Position numbers and translations under genes: made by a program. A model generated the notes under the pieces. It was not told the DNA's origin. It made no database searches and was given only the letters and a program-made list of their open reading frames with translations. Positions 22,831 through 33,039 of a stretch of 64,000 bases of DNA are shown piece after piece (the stretch's first letter is position 1; each line of letters starts with the position of its first letter). Origin of the DNA: Liolophura sinensis (Eukaryota > Mollusca > Polyplacophora > Chitonida > Chitonidae); contig NC_088303.1 of assembly GCF_032854445.1 (NCBI RefSeq), positions 10,919,501-10,983,500 of the forward strand, read 5' to 3'.

Positions 22831-25800
22831 AACCCACTCAACCCGAATGACGCAGACCGGCTTAAAAGTGGCGTATCCAAATCCGCACTCGTCATCGGTA
22901 AGGACATAGAAATATTCTCCCTTTACGTCGTCATTTTTCACACATTTTTAATTTCAACAAATTATGCAGGTTTTGCGCCAACTGCCACCAAGCTTTGTAA
23001 ATGAGAAATCAAATTTACAGAGTGGGTGCTGGCTCTCTAATTTGGTGTAAACATTTTTTCATCGTCATGTTTTGTCGAGAGATATAGTCCGATGATATAC
23101 CAATACACATAAGCATAATAACCTCATACATAATGTATGTAAATATTTATCAATGACATAAGTGTAACTGGGGCAGTTTGGTGGGAAATTATGATGATTG
23201 TCTTCCAGTGACTGGTTTAACCCCAGCCTCCGGCAGTGACAGTTCGGGATTCTCCCGCCTCTATTGTTCTTTGGGGTTTAGCGATGATAAACAGCACACA
23301 TTGTTGTTAGCAATTTGTTGGTGTCTTGACATTCACCAATATACCTCACACAAGAAGTTCGTCCTGCAGGGGCAATATTGTGACAGTTGGGAAAGATTGA
23401 CTGTTATTAATTCATCTGGGGTTCCTCCACTCATACAACTGACCACTGTCGCTCAGGTGAAATGCTCTTGAGTACGATAATAAACACTAAACAAGTATGT
23501 AACCAAATACAATAATCCGATAGGCAGCTTAAATAAGCCTTAATGTGATATAATGCACCCTGCTTTCACTCTTATATCGTTATGCGACATGCGCATACAT
23601 GTTTGTGTTTTCTTGTCACATCTGACAGGCGGGGGTCTTGCTGGGATGTCAGCAGCTCTCGAGTTGTCAGATCGAGGCTATGACGTCACCATTAGAGAAG
23701 CCAATCCTGAGCTGGGAGGAAAGTTGAAAACTGAACCGGCGAACATCGCCAACAAAACATTTCAAGTGGAGCATGGTTTTCACGGTAAAACTTATAAGTT
23801 GGAAAAATGAAAAGCTCGCAGGTATGGCATAATACTGTCCGTGGTTATATTAAAAATATGGTATTAGTTTTTCAGACGCCGTCATTTTACCGCCAAAACA
23901 GAATGGTTATTTCTATTCTACTACTGCCGAGTTTCACCAAAATGTTATTAATTCATTGTACTGTAATTAATTGCTTTCCAAACGGCACAGTTTTCACCCC
24001 TACACACAACATGTAAGCATGTCCTGAGTAGTCCACAGTGTGGAAGCGAGGGATCCCAAGGTAAAAAAAAAGAGCGGAGACTCTAGAGTATTGAGAATGC
24101 TTGATTTAATTATCCACAATTATCCATGTGCTTTTCCGTTTAACTTGTCATTTTTCCAAATTATTACAGGATCTATGTTGATAATTGCTTGTGAGTTGTT
24201 TGTATTTTGAGTGAAACAAATCATTAGTTATCAAATTAACCTTTGTTTTAAGTAATCCAACCTGGCAAGGCCATCACAGGTGTATGTCGGGATGTCAACA
24301 GACGTATAATGACACATTTGATGGTGTCTGTTTGTCCTAAGTTCTCTGTAGGCTAAAAAAGTGTGTTAGTATTTACGGTGCAATATTAACCCGAGTACTG
24401 GCATCTCTTCTCACAGCCTGGTTTCACAACTACTACCAGTTTAAGGACATCCGTCAGCGTCTTGGAATCGATGGTAACTTCAAACCATGGCAAAAGGTCC
24501 ACTTCGTCTTCAAGAAGTACAAACCGGAAGTGATCTATAGCAGTGGGCCGTACCCCTTCAACCTTATGGGTATGTGACGCTTGCCCTAGGAGAAAAGTGA
24601 CTTGCCATGGTGACGATGTATTAAGATGGACTTCATGTCACATGTTCCACTGAAGTGTCCAATTTTCTCGACAAGCGTCTGTTTATGTCTAATTTTTAAT
24701 GCTTCTCGAATTTGAGCCATATTAGAGCTGAACCGTCTGGAGCAATTTCATGGTTAAAACTACCACAAATGCTGTAAACACTGCAAATATATTTCACACA
24801 AAACCTCGAGAAACTCTCACTTCTACTGAATTACTGAGAATATGTAACATATATGTAAACGCAACATATGAAATCCAAAATAATCTGTAATTTGCACCAT
24901 CATAGGAATCATTAACCGGAGCCCCAACCTGAATCTGTTGAGCGCCATGGGGTTACTCGGTGCTGTCCCGGATCTCACGTCATATGACTTCAGGAATGTC
25001 TACCAAAAGTATGTCTGTAGATTCAGATTTGGAATCAGGTTTATTTCAGGTCCGTTAAGCCTCTCTCACACAAATGCATTTCATTTCGCGATATCTAGTT
25101 GTAATATAGTTTTGGGCGATCGCGTAGCAATTTAGTTGATTATCGCAGTATTATCGCATATACTGAGATAATATGCGATAATGATCGCAATGTATGCGAT
25201 AATTCTGCGATAATACAGCAATAGTAAGTTTCATCAATAACAACATTTAAACATGTCACAAAATATGGATATATTAGTTGCACATTTTAACTTTGCTAGT
25301 CTATTAATTAGACATAAATTCTTATTTTGAAAAAAACTTGGGATGTCTATAATTGAGTTGTACAAAATAATTAGAGATCAGCTTTTGTCGGAGATTAACA
25401 ATGTATCACATTTCTACACTCCGACGCCGGCTTTACACAGATTGCGCAGACTTTTTTCAGAATTATATATATATATATTTCCATTTTGGGTTTTTAAAAT
25501 ATAAATATACACCGATGTCGTAACCTGTGTTGATTTTTTTCGGTGACATTGGCTCGATTTTAGAAACAGAGATATAAAGAGAACTCCATGCATGTTATTT
25601 TTACCACAATTATTCATAGATTATACTAAAAAAAACTGTAAGGCTGGAAACAAAATACCTGGCAATATTTCCGTGAAAAAACTCCAAAATGAAATTTACC
25701 CTTCTCTTGATATAGTTTAAAATGGTTTATCAGACCATGAGGTGAAGTTTATATTGGCTTAACTTATATCAAATAACAGGAGTATAGCCTAGCACAGCAA

Positions 25801-26529
25801 ACACGCAATGCAACAAAATATATCACATTTACATATGCTCTTCCTGTGTATATTTTAATTTTAAAGGGCTAAGCAATCAAAAGCCTAGGTTTGTATTACG
25901 TTCGATCAGTACATGATCAAAAGTTTGGTGGAATTTAGCTATGTCGATCTTGCGCTTATTAAACTCTACTGCAATGTTGACACTCTTTTGGATGTTTCAA
26001 AAATTTGTCAAAATCACTTCTGTATAAATGTTGTCTTAAAATCATGGGACAGGGGGCTTCCTCTTTTGTGATGATGTCTCACATGATATATGTATATTTT
26101 ACTGAACCGTAGGCCTAGATAGAACAGGTGATAAAGGCGGAATGTTCGGAGAACTGATAAAGCTTCCTGGTTAACATACTCAGCTAGACCTACTGCGAAT
26201 GATAAGCCTCTGGACTTCTTCTTCCAGGTACGATCACATGACGGCTTTGCAGTGGAAGGAAGCGAAGGGTGTACCTACCGCTTTTTACGACATCATCCTG
26301 GAGCCGGCTGTGTCCGTGACACTGAACAACAGGAGCTCGTTCAGTGCAGCCGAACTTCTTACCTTCATCCAGCTCTACTTCCTCAGCGACTCGGAAGCTG
26401 ATCACCGGGAAGTGGTCTCGAAGGACTTTGGCACGTCAGTGATCAATCCCTGGGCGGACAGACTGCGTCAACACGGCGCTAGGTACGGCACAGACACGGG
26501 GTTTACCAGGTCGATACACTAAATGCGCA

Positions 26530-26626
<97 letters not shown>

Positions 26627-29600
26627 GTGCGTGTTTGTTAGTTTAGGGGTGTATCCTACGCCTTTTTCAGCAGTAGGTCAGGTTTACCACTGTATCACTG
26701 TATCTTAAACCAAAGTATTTATATATCTGATCACAAGAGAGACATGCGGAAGACAAAGTATAGACCACTACTGAAGGACAATAATTTTGGCTTAAGGGCT
26801 GTAAGATGCTTGCATTTTAATCACTACGTATGTACCACACACAATGTGTTGGTTGGACACACGAAGTGTTAGATGCAAGGACAAACGTATGGTCGGCAGC
26901 TAGGACACACAATGTGTTGATTGGATACATGCAGTATTAGTTGCAAGGAAACATAAAGTGTTGGTTGGACACACGAAGTGGTGCCAGCTAGGACATACAA
27001 TGTGTTGATTGGACACAAGAAGTGTTAGTTGCATGGACAAACGAAGTTGTGCCAGCTAAGACTCACAGCGTATTGGTTGGACACATGAAGTGTTGGTTGT
27101 AAGGACACACGAAGTAGCAGTAGCTAGAACACACAAAGTGCTGGTTGATAAAACATAGCGTACGAAGTGTTGGTTGCTAGGACACATGAAATGCCATTTA
27201 CTAGTACACACGAAGTGTTGGTTTTGAGACCACACAGAGTATAGGTTGTTATAACACACGGAATTTTAGTAGCTTTACGGAAGTGTTGGCAGCTAGGACA
27301 CACAGAGATGTTGGCTGCCAGGACACACGGAGTGTTGGTTGCAAGCACAGCACGGAGTGTTAATTGCAAGGATACATGAAGTGTTGGCAGCTAAGGCACA
27401 CAAAGTGCTGGATGCTAGGACATAGCCTACCAAGTGGTAGTTGTTAGAAAATGTTGGTATTCAACATAATCCTGACCACCTTCCTGTAAATGAAATGTTC
27501 TCCAGTTCGGTGTGTTTAAACTCCGATCAAATAAATAAATAAATAAACCAAAATTTCATCTGGACCTGTGGGATGAACAGTCTCTGTATCTGAAAAGTCC
27601 AGTCCGTCACATACTAGTATGTGAGTATTCTGAGCGTGCCCTTTGAACTGAAGGCAGTGCGATCCACCAGTCTCTGTATATAAATATTCGGCAATATTTG
27701 CGCTAGTTAGCCCTGCACATGGATGACTGTTTAACTGTAAATGTTATTTGAATGTTCATATCTATTGATTGATGAATGGATGGAATAAGTCGCGTAATCA
27801 AGCAACGATCCAGTTAATCGCTCAACAAAGCGATCAGCCGTTTGCTAGTCAATCTTATCAACAATCGCCCATTGGGCATGATCAATGAGAGATGCTCAAC
27901 TGATGTACCTTTGTACATGCAGTGAGTGATCAGGAGTAAAAAAACTGTCCCTTTATGCGGTCACTGTGAGTTCAAGTCCAGCTCATGCGGTCTTCCTCTC
28001 CGGCCGTACGTGGGAAGGTCTCGCAGAAACCTGCGGATAGTTGTGGGTTTCCACCGGGCTTACCCGGTTTTCTCCCATCACAATGCTGGCCGCAGTCGTC
28101 TAAGTGAAATATTCTTGAGTACGGCTTATAACACCAATCAAATAAACAATCCCTTTATGCTTTATACCACCTTCGGATTTGTGGTTTCATTTACTTCAGA
28201 CTGTGTCCTGTGCCTTAAACCTGACCACCGTCATTTAGGTGAAATATTCATGAGTAAGCCGTAATAAATGAGACAATCAAATATGCATTTTATTACACCT
28301 CGTCAACATAGATATTCTCCCCTCAGATACGACAGGGTGGGCAGTCTCTCACTAGATATTACATTCAAAAACACTAAACAACCATCGTTCCCCCCCCCCC
28401 CCCCCCCCGCTTCTTCCCCGTTTCTTCCCACCATAATGGTAACTGTCGTCATTTTAGTGAAATATTCTTGAGGACGACGTAAAACACCAATGAAAAAAAA
28501 GAAAAAAATTAACCACTAGGAACTGCGCATTAGGCATGTGTAAACGGTAGTGCCTGTTTGAATTATTTTATGTATTAAATTTTGTCCAGGTGGGACAATC
28601 GTGTGGTTGTTGATATCGAGTGCGTATAAATCCGATATATGTGTGTGGTTTCATTACTTGAAGAATTCATTTGGGAAGCAAAGTAAACAGTTTGGTCGTG
28701 AACATGACCACAGGAGCAGTTACCGGAAGTGACGTCGATCCCGCGGGTACCAAATATGATTACGTCATCTTATCCCCGAGTCTGAGAGCTACGCAGCTCA
28801 TCCTGACCGCCACTGCCCAAAAGTATGCCTCGAGCCCGAAGGTCACCTCTGCCATAGACACCATCATGTCAAAGGTTGGAAAACTGCAGATTGCCCCACC
28901 TTACAAGGTATGCTCCACCTACAAGATATGGTCCACCTTAAAAATATGCAACACCTTACAAAGTAAACTCCACCTAACAAGGTATGCGACACCTTACAAG
29001 ACATACTCCACCTTACAAGGTGCGCTCCACCTTACAAGGTATTGTGCAACGACACCGTTGCCATATCTCAGACTGACCTCCTGGACAAGTAATTCAATTT
29101 AATTCTTTGATTTTTACGCCGTACTGAAGAATATTTCACTTATACGGTCGGGATTATGGTGCGACGAAACCGGCAGATCTCGGGAGAATCCCACGACCAT
29201 CCCCAGGTTGTTGGCATGTCTTCCCAGGTACAACCGAAGTGAAAACGAGCATGAGTTGAACTTCAGCAAGTAATTCAAATACTCATTTTGATGTGGTTTT
29301 GTAGCTGGGTGTGTGTACTGTTCTCTGTAGTCAAGTTGGTCGTGCCATGTCATAACTCCCCTTGAAAGACGACTAGAACATGTCTAAGAAGTTTTCATGT
29401 TCTAATTCAGCTCCGACTGGGGCTTTACCTCAGTAGATTTATCATGTACATGTAGCGGTGCGGGGGTTTCCTCCACCTGGATACATAAAACTCCTTGTGT
29501 GAACACTGAGATACCCCATGCAAAGATCCACTGTAATAAGTAACGTTTAATAATTTTGCAAAAATAACTTCCTTTTGAAAATTACCGGTAGTACAATGGT

Positions 29601-31089
29601 CACTCCAATGTAGAACAGTTTCGACCTATACACATCTCTGCTCATCTATGAAGTAGGTCGGTAGTTTTGGTTTCTTCATGAGTTTATATACATGTCACGG
29701 TCGTCATGTTACTGATTTCTTTCCTTCTTTCTCTAAACTGAAATATTTTAAAATTATAGTCCGAAGGGAGAAGGCCAACAACTGAAGGTATCAAAGAACA
29801 TTTTAAACCGTTAAATTTAAAGGATGCGCATCAAAATATGCTTTTTACTGGTGTATAATGGATCTTTGGGCGGGGGAGGGGGTTATTGAAGGTTACAGAG
29901 GGTATGGTGGTTGAATTGGATAGCTCTGACAAAATGTGGTAAAGCTGTGAACGAACCTTTGCAGTCTATGTTATATTTTTAAGTTATCTTTCACTCTAAC
30001 GGGCATTTTACTCCCGCATGCCATAAAAACATTCAAACATGTACCTCAAGTTGATAAATTATAAATAAAGTCAGCGCCAACATAGGCTGTGGGCGACTCT
30101 ATTTTGCCCAAGAACTTGTCCTGAAGTCCTCTGTGTTAGGAGGAGAATTGCTGTCGGAAACCGCCGAAGTGCAGTTCGTACATTTCCCGTAGAACTCTTC
30201 TTCCCAGAAGGTAGTGAACAGTACAGTTCGTTTTCCGCTTGACGATCGGGAAACCGGAATGTTAGACGTAGGTTCCGTTTACACGAACAAGCCGACAGTT
30301 TTAACGACTCTCACTGGCTGAGAGGCAACACACACCCAGCATAAATTAAAGGGTATTAAGATGGAGGACGCGAAGGATTCAGCGATTTAAGCCTGCTTTG
30401 CCGTTTTCAGGCTTTACGTGTATGGCGAGGGAAAATCGCCAAATTATGCAGCAGGTACCACCAGATAGAAAAAAATGTGCTCTTTTCAACCTATAGTGTC
30501 ATGTTTTTAAGTTTTCTTCTCCTTTAACTGTTTGTGCGTGTTTTTGTTTCAGGTATTACGGGCATGGTTTGATAAGCAGCTGGACAACAGTCGCCCGGAT
30601 GTTCTGGAAACCCCAGCGTTTGCCCCGATCAACTTGATCGCTCAGTTCCACATGCTTGAGGATGAGTACAAGATATGGGCCAGTCAGACCGGAGGCTCTG
30701 TCATAGAGTTCCATCTGTACACCTGGCCGTACGGCGACATGGCAGACGCTGAGGTGTGGGCCAAGATATCCCCTACCGTCAAACTCATTTACCCAGAAAT
30801 TTTTGAGCAGAATTTCAAAGTGTTAGGCCTACATGTGAATTCTCTGCACGATTTCCCGTCCTCCAAAGCGGGCATGGCTCACCTCCGCCCTACCGTCAAC
30901 CAACCCATCCTCTCCGGCATACCTAACATGTACCTGGCAGGCGATTGGGTGAACACCTCATATCCCTCCGCACTCATGGAAAAGGCTGTTTCCACTGGAC
31001 GAGAGGCAGCGAATTATATTCTGTTAAACGATCACGTGAAACAGGCTACAATGACAGTTCCGCCATTCAGAGGGCCCGGTATTTTGTGA
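22793..31089 (+). CDS. FAD-dependent desaturase/amine-oxidase-fold oxidoreductase (carotenoid desaturase/CrtU-HpnE-like)
   Basis: NAD(P)-binding Rossmann flavoprotein of the phytoene/zeta-carotene desaturase superfamily. Exons: 22793-22897, 23629-23784, 24417-24569, 24906-25008, 26228-26482, probably 28590-28623, about 28664-28907, and 30553-31089 (TGA). The N-terminal FAD motif spans exons 1-2: [20 protein letters not shown] (GxGxxG), then an acidic beta2 end and [18 protein letters not shown] resembles the substrate-channel signature of CrtU/HpnE-type enzymes. [15 protein letters not shown] joins exons 7 and 8. The C-terminal FAD motif is [20 protein letters not shown]. No catalytic chemistry can be inferred for this animal protein, and a native lipid or carotenoid substrate is only a family guess. 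The start codon is not identified; upstream is the splice-junction array. The link between exons 6 and 7 is unresolved because the phases do not match. Confidence 0.88.
25139..25214. repeat. Perfect-to-near-perfect hairpin of ATTATCGCA units
   Basis: Left arm TTATCGCAGTATTATCGCAT (25140-25159) pairs with right arm ATGCGATAATTCTGCGATAA (25194-25213), 19 of 20 positions. The loop contains a further TATGCGATAAT copy that could pair with the inner left arm. It lies in the flavoenzyme intron 4. Confidence 0.75.
26531..26623. repeat. (TA)n microsatellite
   Basis: Roughly 90 bp of uninterrupted TA dinucleotides with a single CA interruption near 26564, in the flavoenzyme intron 5. Confidence 0.97.
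26825..27450. repeat. Minisatellite in flavoenzyme intron 5
   Basis: Diverged copies of a unit like GGACACACGAAGTGTTGGTT plus GCAAG or GCTA, about 24-30 bp, some twenty or more copies with frequent indels. Open frames on the minus strand across it only translate the repeat. Confidence 0.88.
27480..27548 (+). repeat. Degenerate SINE family A tail
   Basis: AATGAAATGTTCTCCAGTTC followed by CTCCGATCAAATAAATAAAT, a decayed form of the family A 3' end. Confidence 0.55.
27955..28148 (+). mobile_element. SINE family A, 5'-truncated
   Basis: Contains the B-box region GTGAGTTCAAGTCCAGCTCA, the body GTACGTGGGAAGGTCTCGCA, TAGTTGTGGGTTTCCACCGG, and the tail GTGAAATATTCTTGAGTACG with CACCAATCAAATAAAC. 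It sits in the flavoenzyme intron 5. Confidence 0.88.
28195..28500 (+). repeat. Two further SINE family A tails with a poly(C) tract
   Basis: 28195-28275: CTGACCACCGTCATTTAGGT then GAAATATTCATGAGTAAGC, decayed. 28410-28500: TTTCTTCCCACCATAATGG, GTGAAATATTCTTGAGGACG, ACACCAATGAAAAAAAAG. A run of 18 or so C residues at about 28390-28408 precedes the second. Confidence 0.75.
28896..29050 (+). repeat. Tandem array (about 19 bp) of a 5' splice-junction segment
   Basis: Eight or so copies of CCACCTTACAAGGTATGCT. The first copy spans the exon 7 donor of the flavoenzyme: CCACCTTACAAG is coding (PPYK) and GTATGCT begins the intron. Later copies near 28916, 28934, 28953, 28972, 28991, 29009 and 29028 carry variants, and several keep AAGGTATG or AAGGTGCG. 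Confidence 0.85.
29106..29275 (-). mobile_element. SINE family A, inverted
   Basis: GCCGTACTGAAGAATATTTC, AATCCCACGACCATCCCCAG, GGCATGTCTTCCCAGGTAC and GAGCATGAGTTGAACTTC read as the reverse complement of the family A tail and body. Flavoenzyme intron 7. Confidence 0.8.
29280..30552. other. Remainder of flavoenzyme intron 7
   Basis: No exon, SINE body or array recognised between the inverted SINE and the acceptor at 30551-30552 (TTTTTGTTTCAG). Confidence 0.5.
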
Positions 31090-31155
31090 TGCCGCACATT
31101 AAGCGAGGAAATCAAAGATAAAAGTCGGCCTAATTAGATATTCTTCTTTTGTAGT

Positions 31156-31161
31156 TTTATT
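31156..31161 (-). promoter_or_regulatory. Poly(A) signal of the minus-strand secreted-protein gene
   Basis: AATAAA on the minus strand, about 70 bp after the stop codon at 31232-31234. A well-placed canonical signal that supports the gene model. Confidence 0.65.
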
Positions 31162-31231
31162 ATTGTAAGGTTATCCGAGACGTACATGTACAATAAGCTG
31201 ACATGTCAAATCTGTTGTAGTACGCAGCCCT

Positions 31232-31879
31232 TTAATCATCCAACTCGCTGTCGTTGTCCAGCTGATTCTGGTACTGCTCACCTACAACATGGAAATCACT
31301 GATCTGACTGTTGGTTAGTGCCATACTCAAGAAATTTTCACTTATACAATGAGGTTAGTTTTATGGGTGGGGCAAACCGGAAAACCCGTGGTTAATCTGC
31401 ATATTTCCTCCAGTCCAATAGCTGAATAAATTCTGAGCATTTATTCATTAGGTTGATTGATAGTTTACGAGAGTCGTACAGAGACATTCCATCTACATAT
31501 ATTGGCGATCAGTAAACCTCCTGACGTAAGGTCACAGTCAACTCAGCGGCGAATGTATTATAAAAGCAAAGAAAACACTAACATGAAGGATTTGTGAGAT
31601 GAAAGGCTAAAACGGTGAGAAAGAAATGTAAGTCAAAGAAATATCAAGACTTAGAAGTACTCTTTTCTTACCGTCAGATTTCAGTTTTTGCACACGTTCA
31701 TATTCTTGGAGACAACTATTCCTCATTTGTATGCAAAATGCATGGAGATCTGGTGGCTGTGCAACAGTACAAACAATGCATCCGGTCTCGTCTGTTTCTG
31801 ACAAAACGGGGTCGTTTCCGCTAATCAACAGACTACACCAAGCGATCAGCGACAACACCAGCAGCGCTCTACATGCCAT
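31232..31879 (-). CDS. Small secreted cysteine-containing protein, 85 residues, unrecognised
   Basis: Two coding exons on the minus strand: 31879-31672 (start MACRALLVLS) and 31281-31232 (TAA). The donor is GACG|GTAAGA, the acceptor is CATGTTGTAG, and the phase is consistent. Residues 1-21 form a signal peptide with a hydrophobic core (ALLVLSLIAWCSLLISG). The mature part has four Cys at 34, 37, 49 and 56 (C-x2-C-x11-C-x6-C), then a charged helix-like stretch (LQEYERVQKLKSDG) and an acidic C-terminus (LDNDSELDD). The C-x6-C helix is faintly like the second half of a Kazal fold, but the key Kazal Tyr and last Cys are missing, so I do not assign it. A TATA box, a 5' UTR donor and a downstream AATAAA all fit. 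It is convergent with the flavoenzyme, with 142 bp between stop codons. Frames upstream of this ATG are open but lack a signal sequence; the AG at 31885 is a likely 5' UTR acceptor. Confidence 0.75.
31313..31430 (-). repeat. Degenerate SINE family A in the secreted-protein intron
   Basis: GCCATACTCAAGAAATTTTC and AACCGGAAAACCCGTGGTTA are the inverted tail and body of family A, decayed. It ends near AATAAA at 31425-31430, which on the plus strand could serve the flavoenzyme gene. Confidence 0.6.
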
Positions 31880-32134
31880 CTTTTCTCTGCTTGGAAAATC
31901 GAATAAGTTGCATAAGCCGTATAATCTATCTGTCATTCTTGCATTTTCGGATAACGTTTTGTTGGCAAAGTGGTAGCATAAGTAGTTCTCATTCATTGCA
32001 AGATCACAAATGGACATTTCAGCTTCAACGCCTGTGCCGGAGGAAACGTGACCGGGGCGTTATTCCGAAAATATGCAGTTCTCATAAAAACTGCTATTTC
32101 CATCAACCTTGATATACAAAACATAAACAGAATC

Positions 32135-32220
32135 AAAAGCGAAAAAAAAAGAAAAAGAAAGAAAACAAACAAACAAACAAAAAAAAAACAAAGCAAAAAA
32201 AAAAAAAAACGGGGAAACAA
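32135..32220. repeat. A-rich low-complexity tract
   Basis: GAAAAAAAAAGAAAAAGAAA, then (AAAC)n and poly(A). On the minus strand it gives a long pyrimidine run inside the 5' UTR intron of the secreted-protein gene. Confidence 0.85.
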
Positions 32221-32297
32221 ACCAAAAATTTGGAAAGATTTGCAGAGAATACACATCAAACCTTAAATGCAATAAAATATTCACATAAAGCTACCTT

Positions 32298-32355
32298 ACC
32301 TTCACGGAAATGCGCAAAAAGTGGACGTGGGTACGGACGTTAGGTAGTATTTATA
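32298..32355 (-). promoter_or_regulatory. Core promoter and first 5' UTR exon of the secreted-protein gene
   Basis: On the minus strand TATAAATA lies at 32355-32348. About 48 bp further is a splice donor GTGAAG|GTAAGG (exon end at 32300). With transcription starting near 32320-32325 this gives a short noncoding first exon. The acceptor would be TTCCAAGCAG at about 31885, just before the ATG at 31879. Assigned by position and consensus only. Confidence 0.55.
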
Positions 32356-33039
32356 GAGAAGAATTGAAACTGACAGCTGTTGCACTTCTATTCGATAAAC
32401 TTAATTGGTAGCGTTGAGTTTTCATTTGTTTAGTAAGGAGTGAGATTGACGATCTGTTTCCGTCAGTGTTTGTTTAACGAGGCCTGAGAGTAAAACCTGC
32501 CTTAACTGTCAAGGAATGTCATCAGCATTAACTTAAAAGTAAACATGGTGACATTACTTGTGTTTTGTTCGGCCGTGTCGCCTCCATTGATCTGTTCCGT
32601 CTCCAGCCTGTTCCACATGTTATGACCAGAATTGTTTATCCCTGTTCATTATACACTGCTGATACCGATTCACGACAGGTTCTTCAGCGTGGCTGTTTTG
32701 TGCCATCTGTCATTTATCCTCCCTCTGCAAGATTCAGGGAATATAATGGGTAAGCGCATGCGTATACTTAAACAAATTGGCTGAACGCTAAATTATCCAA
32801 AATATAAAAAATAATAATTTAATTGTCTTGTTTCACAATATACCGTGTCAATAAGCAACAACGCTTCCCAGCCTTTTTCCCACTCATCGCCACTTCCGAC
32901 AAAAGTCACATTTTATGTTTCCAAAGCAACTACGTCTCAACGTCAGGCTAACAAACATTTACAATATCCACATCTACGACCCCTTTCTACGGTACCAACG
33001 TTTTCAATATTGTCATCAGTCAGGTGAATTTGCCATTTA

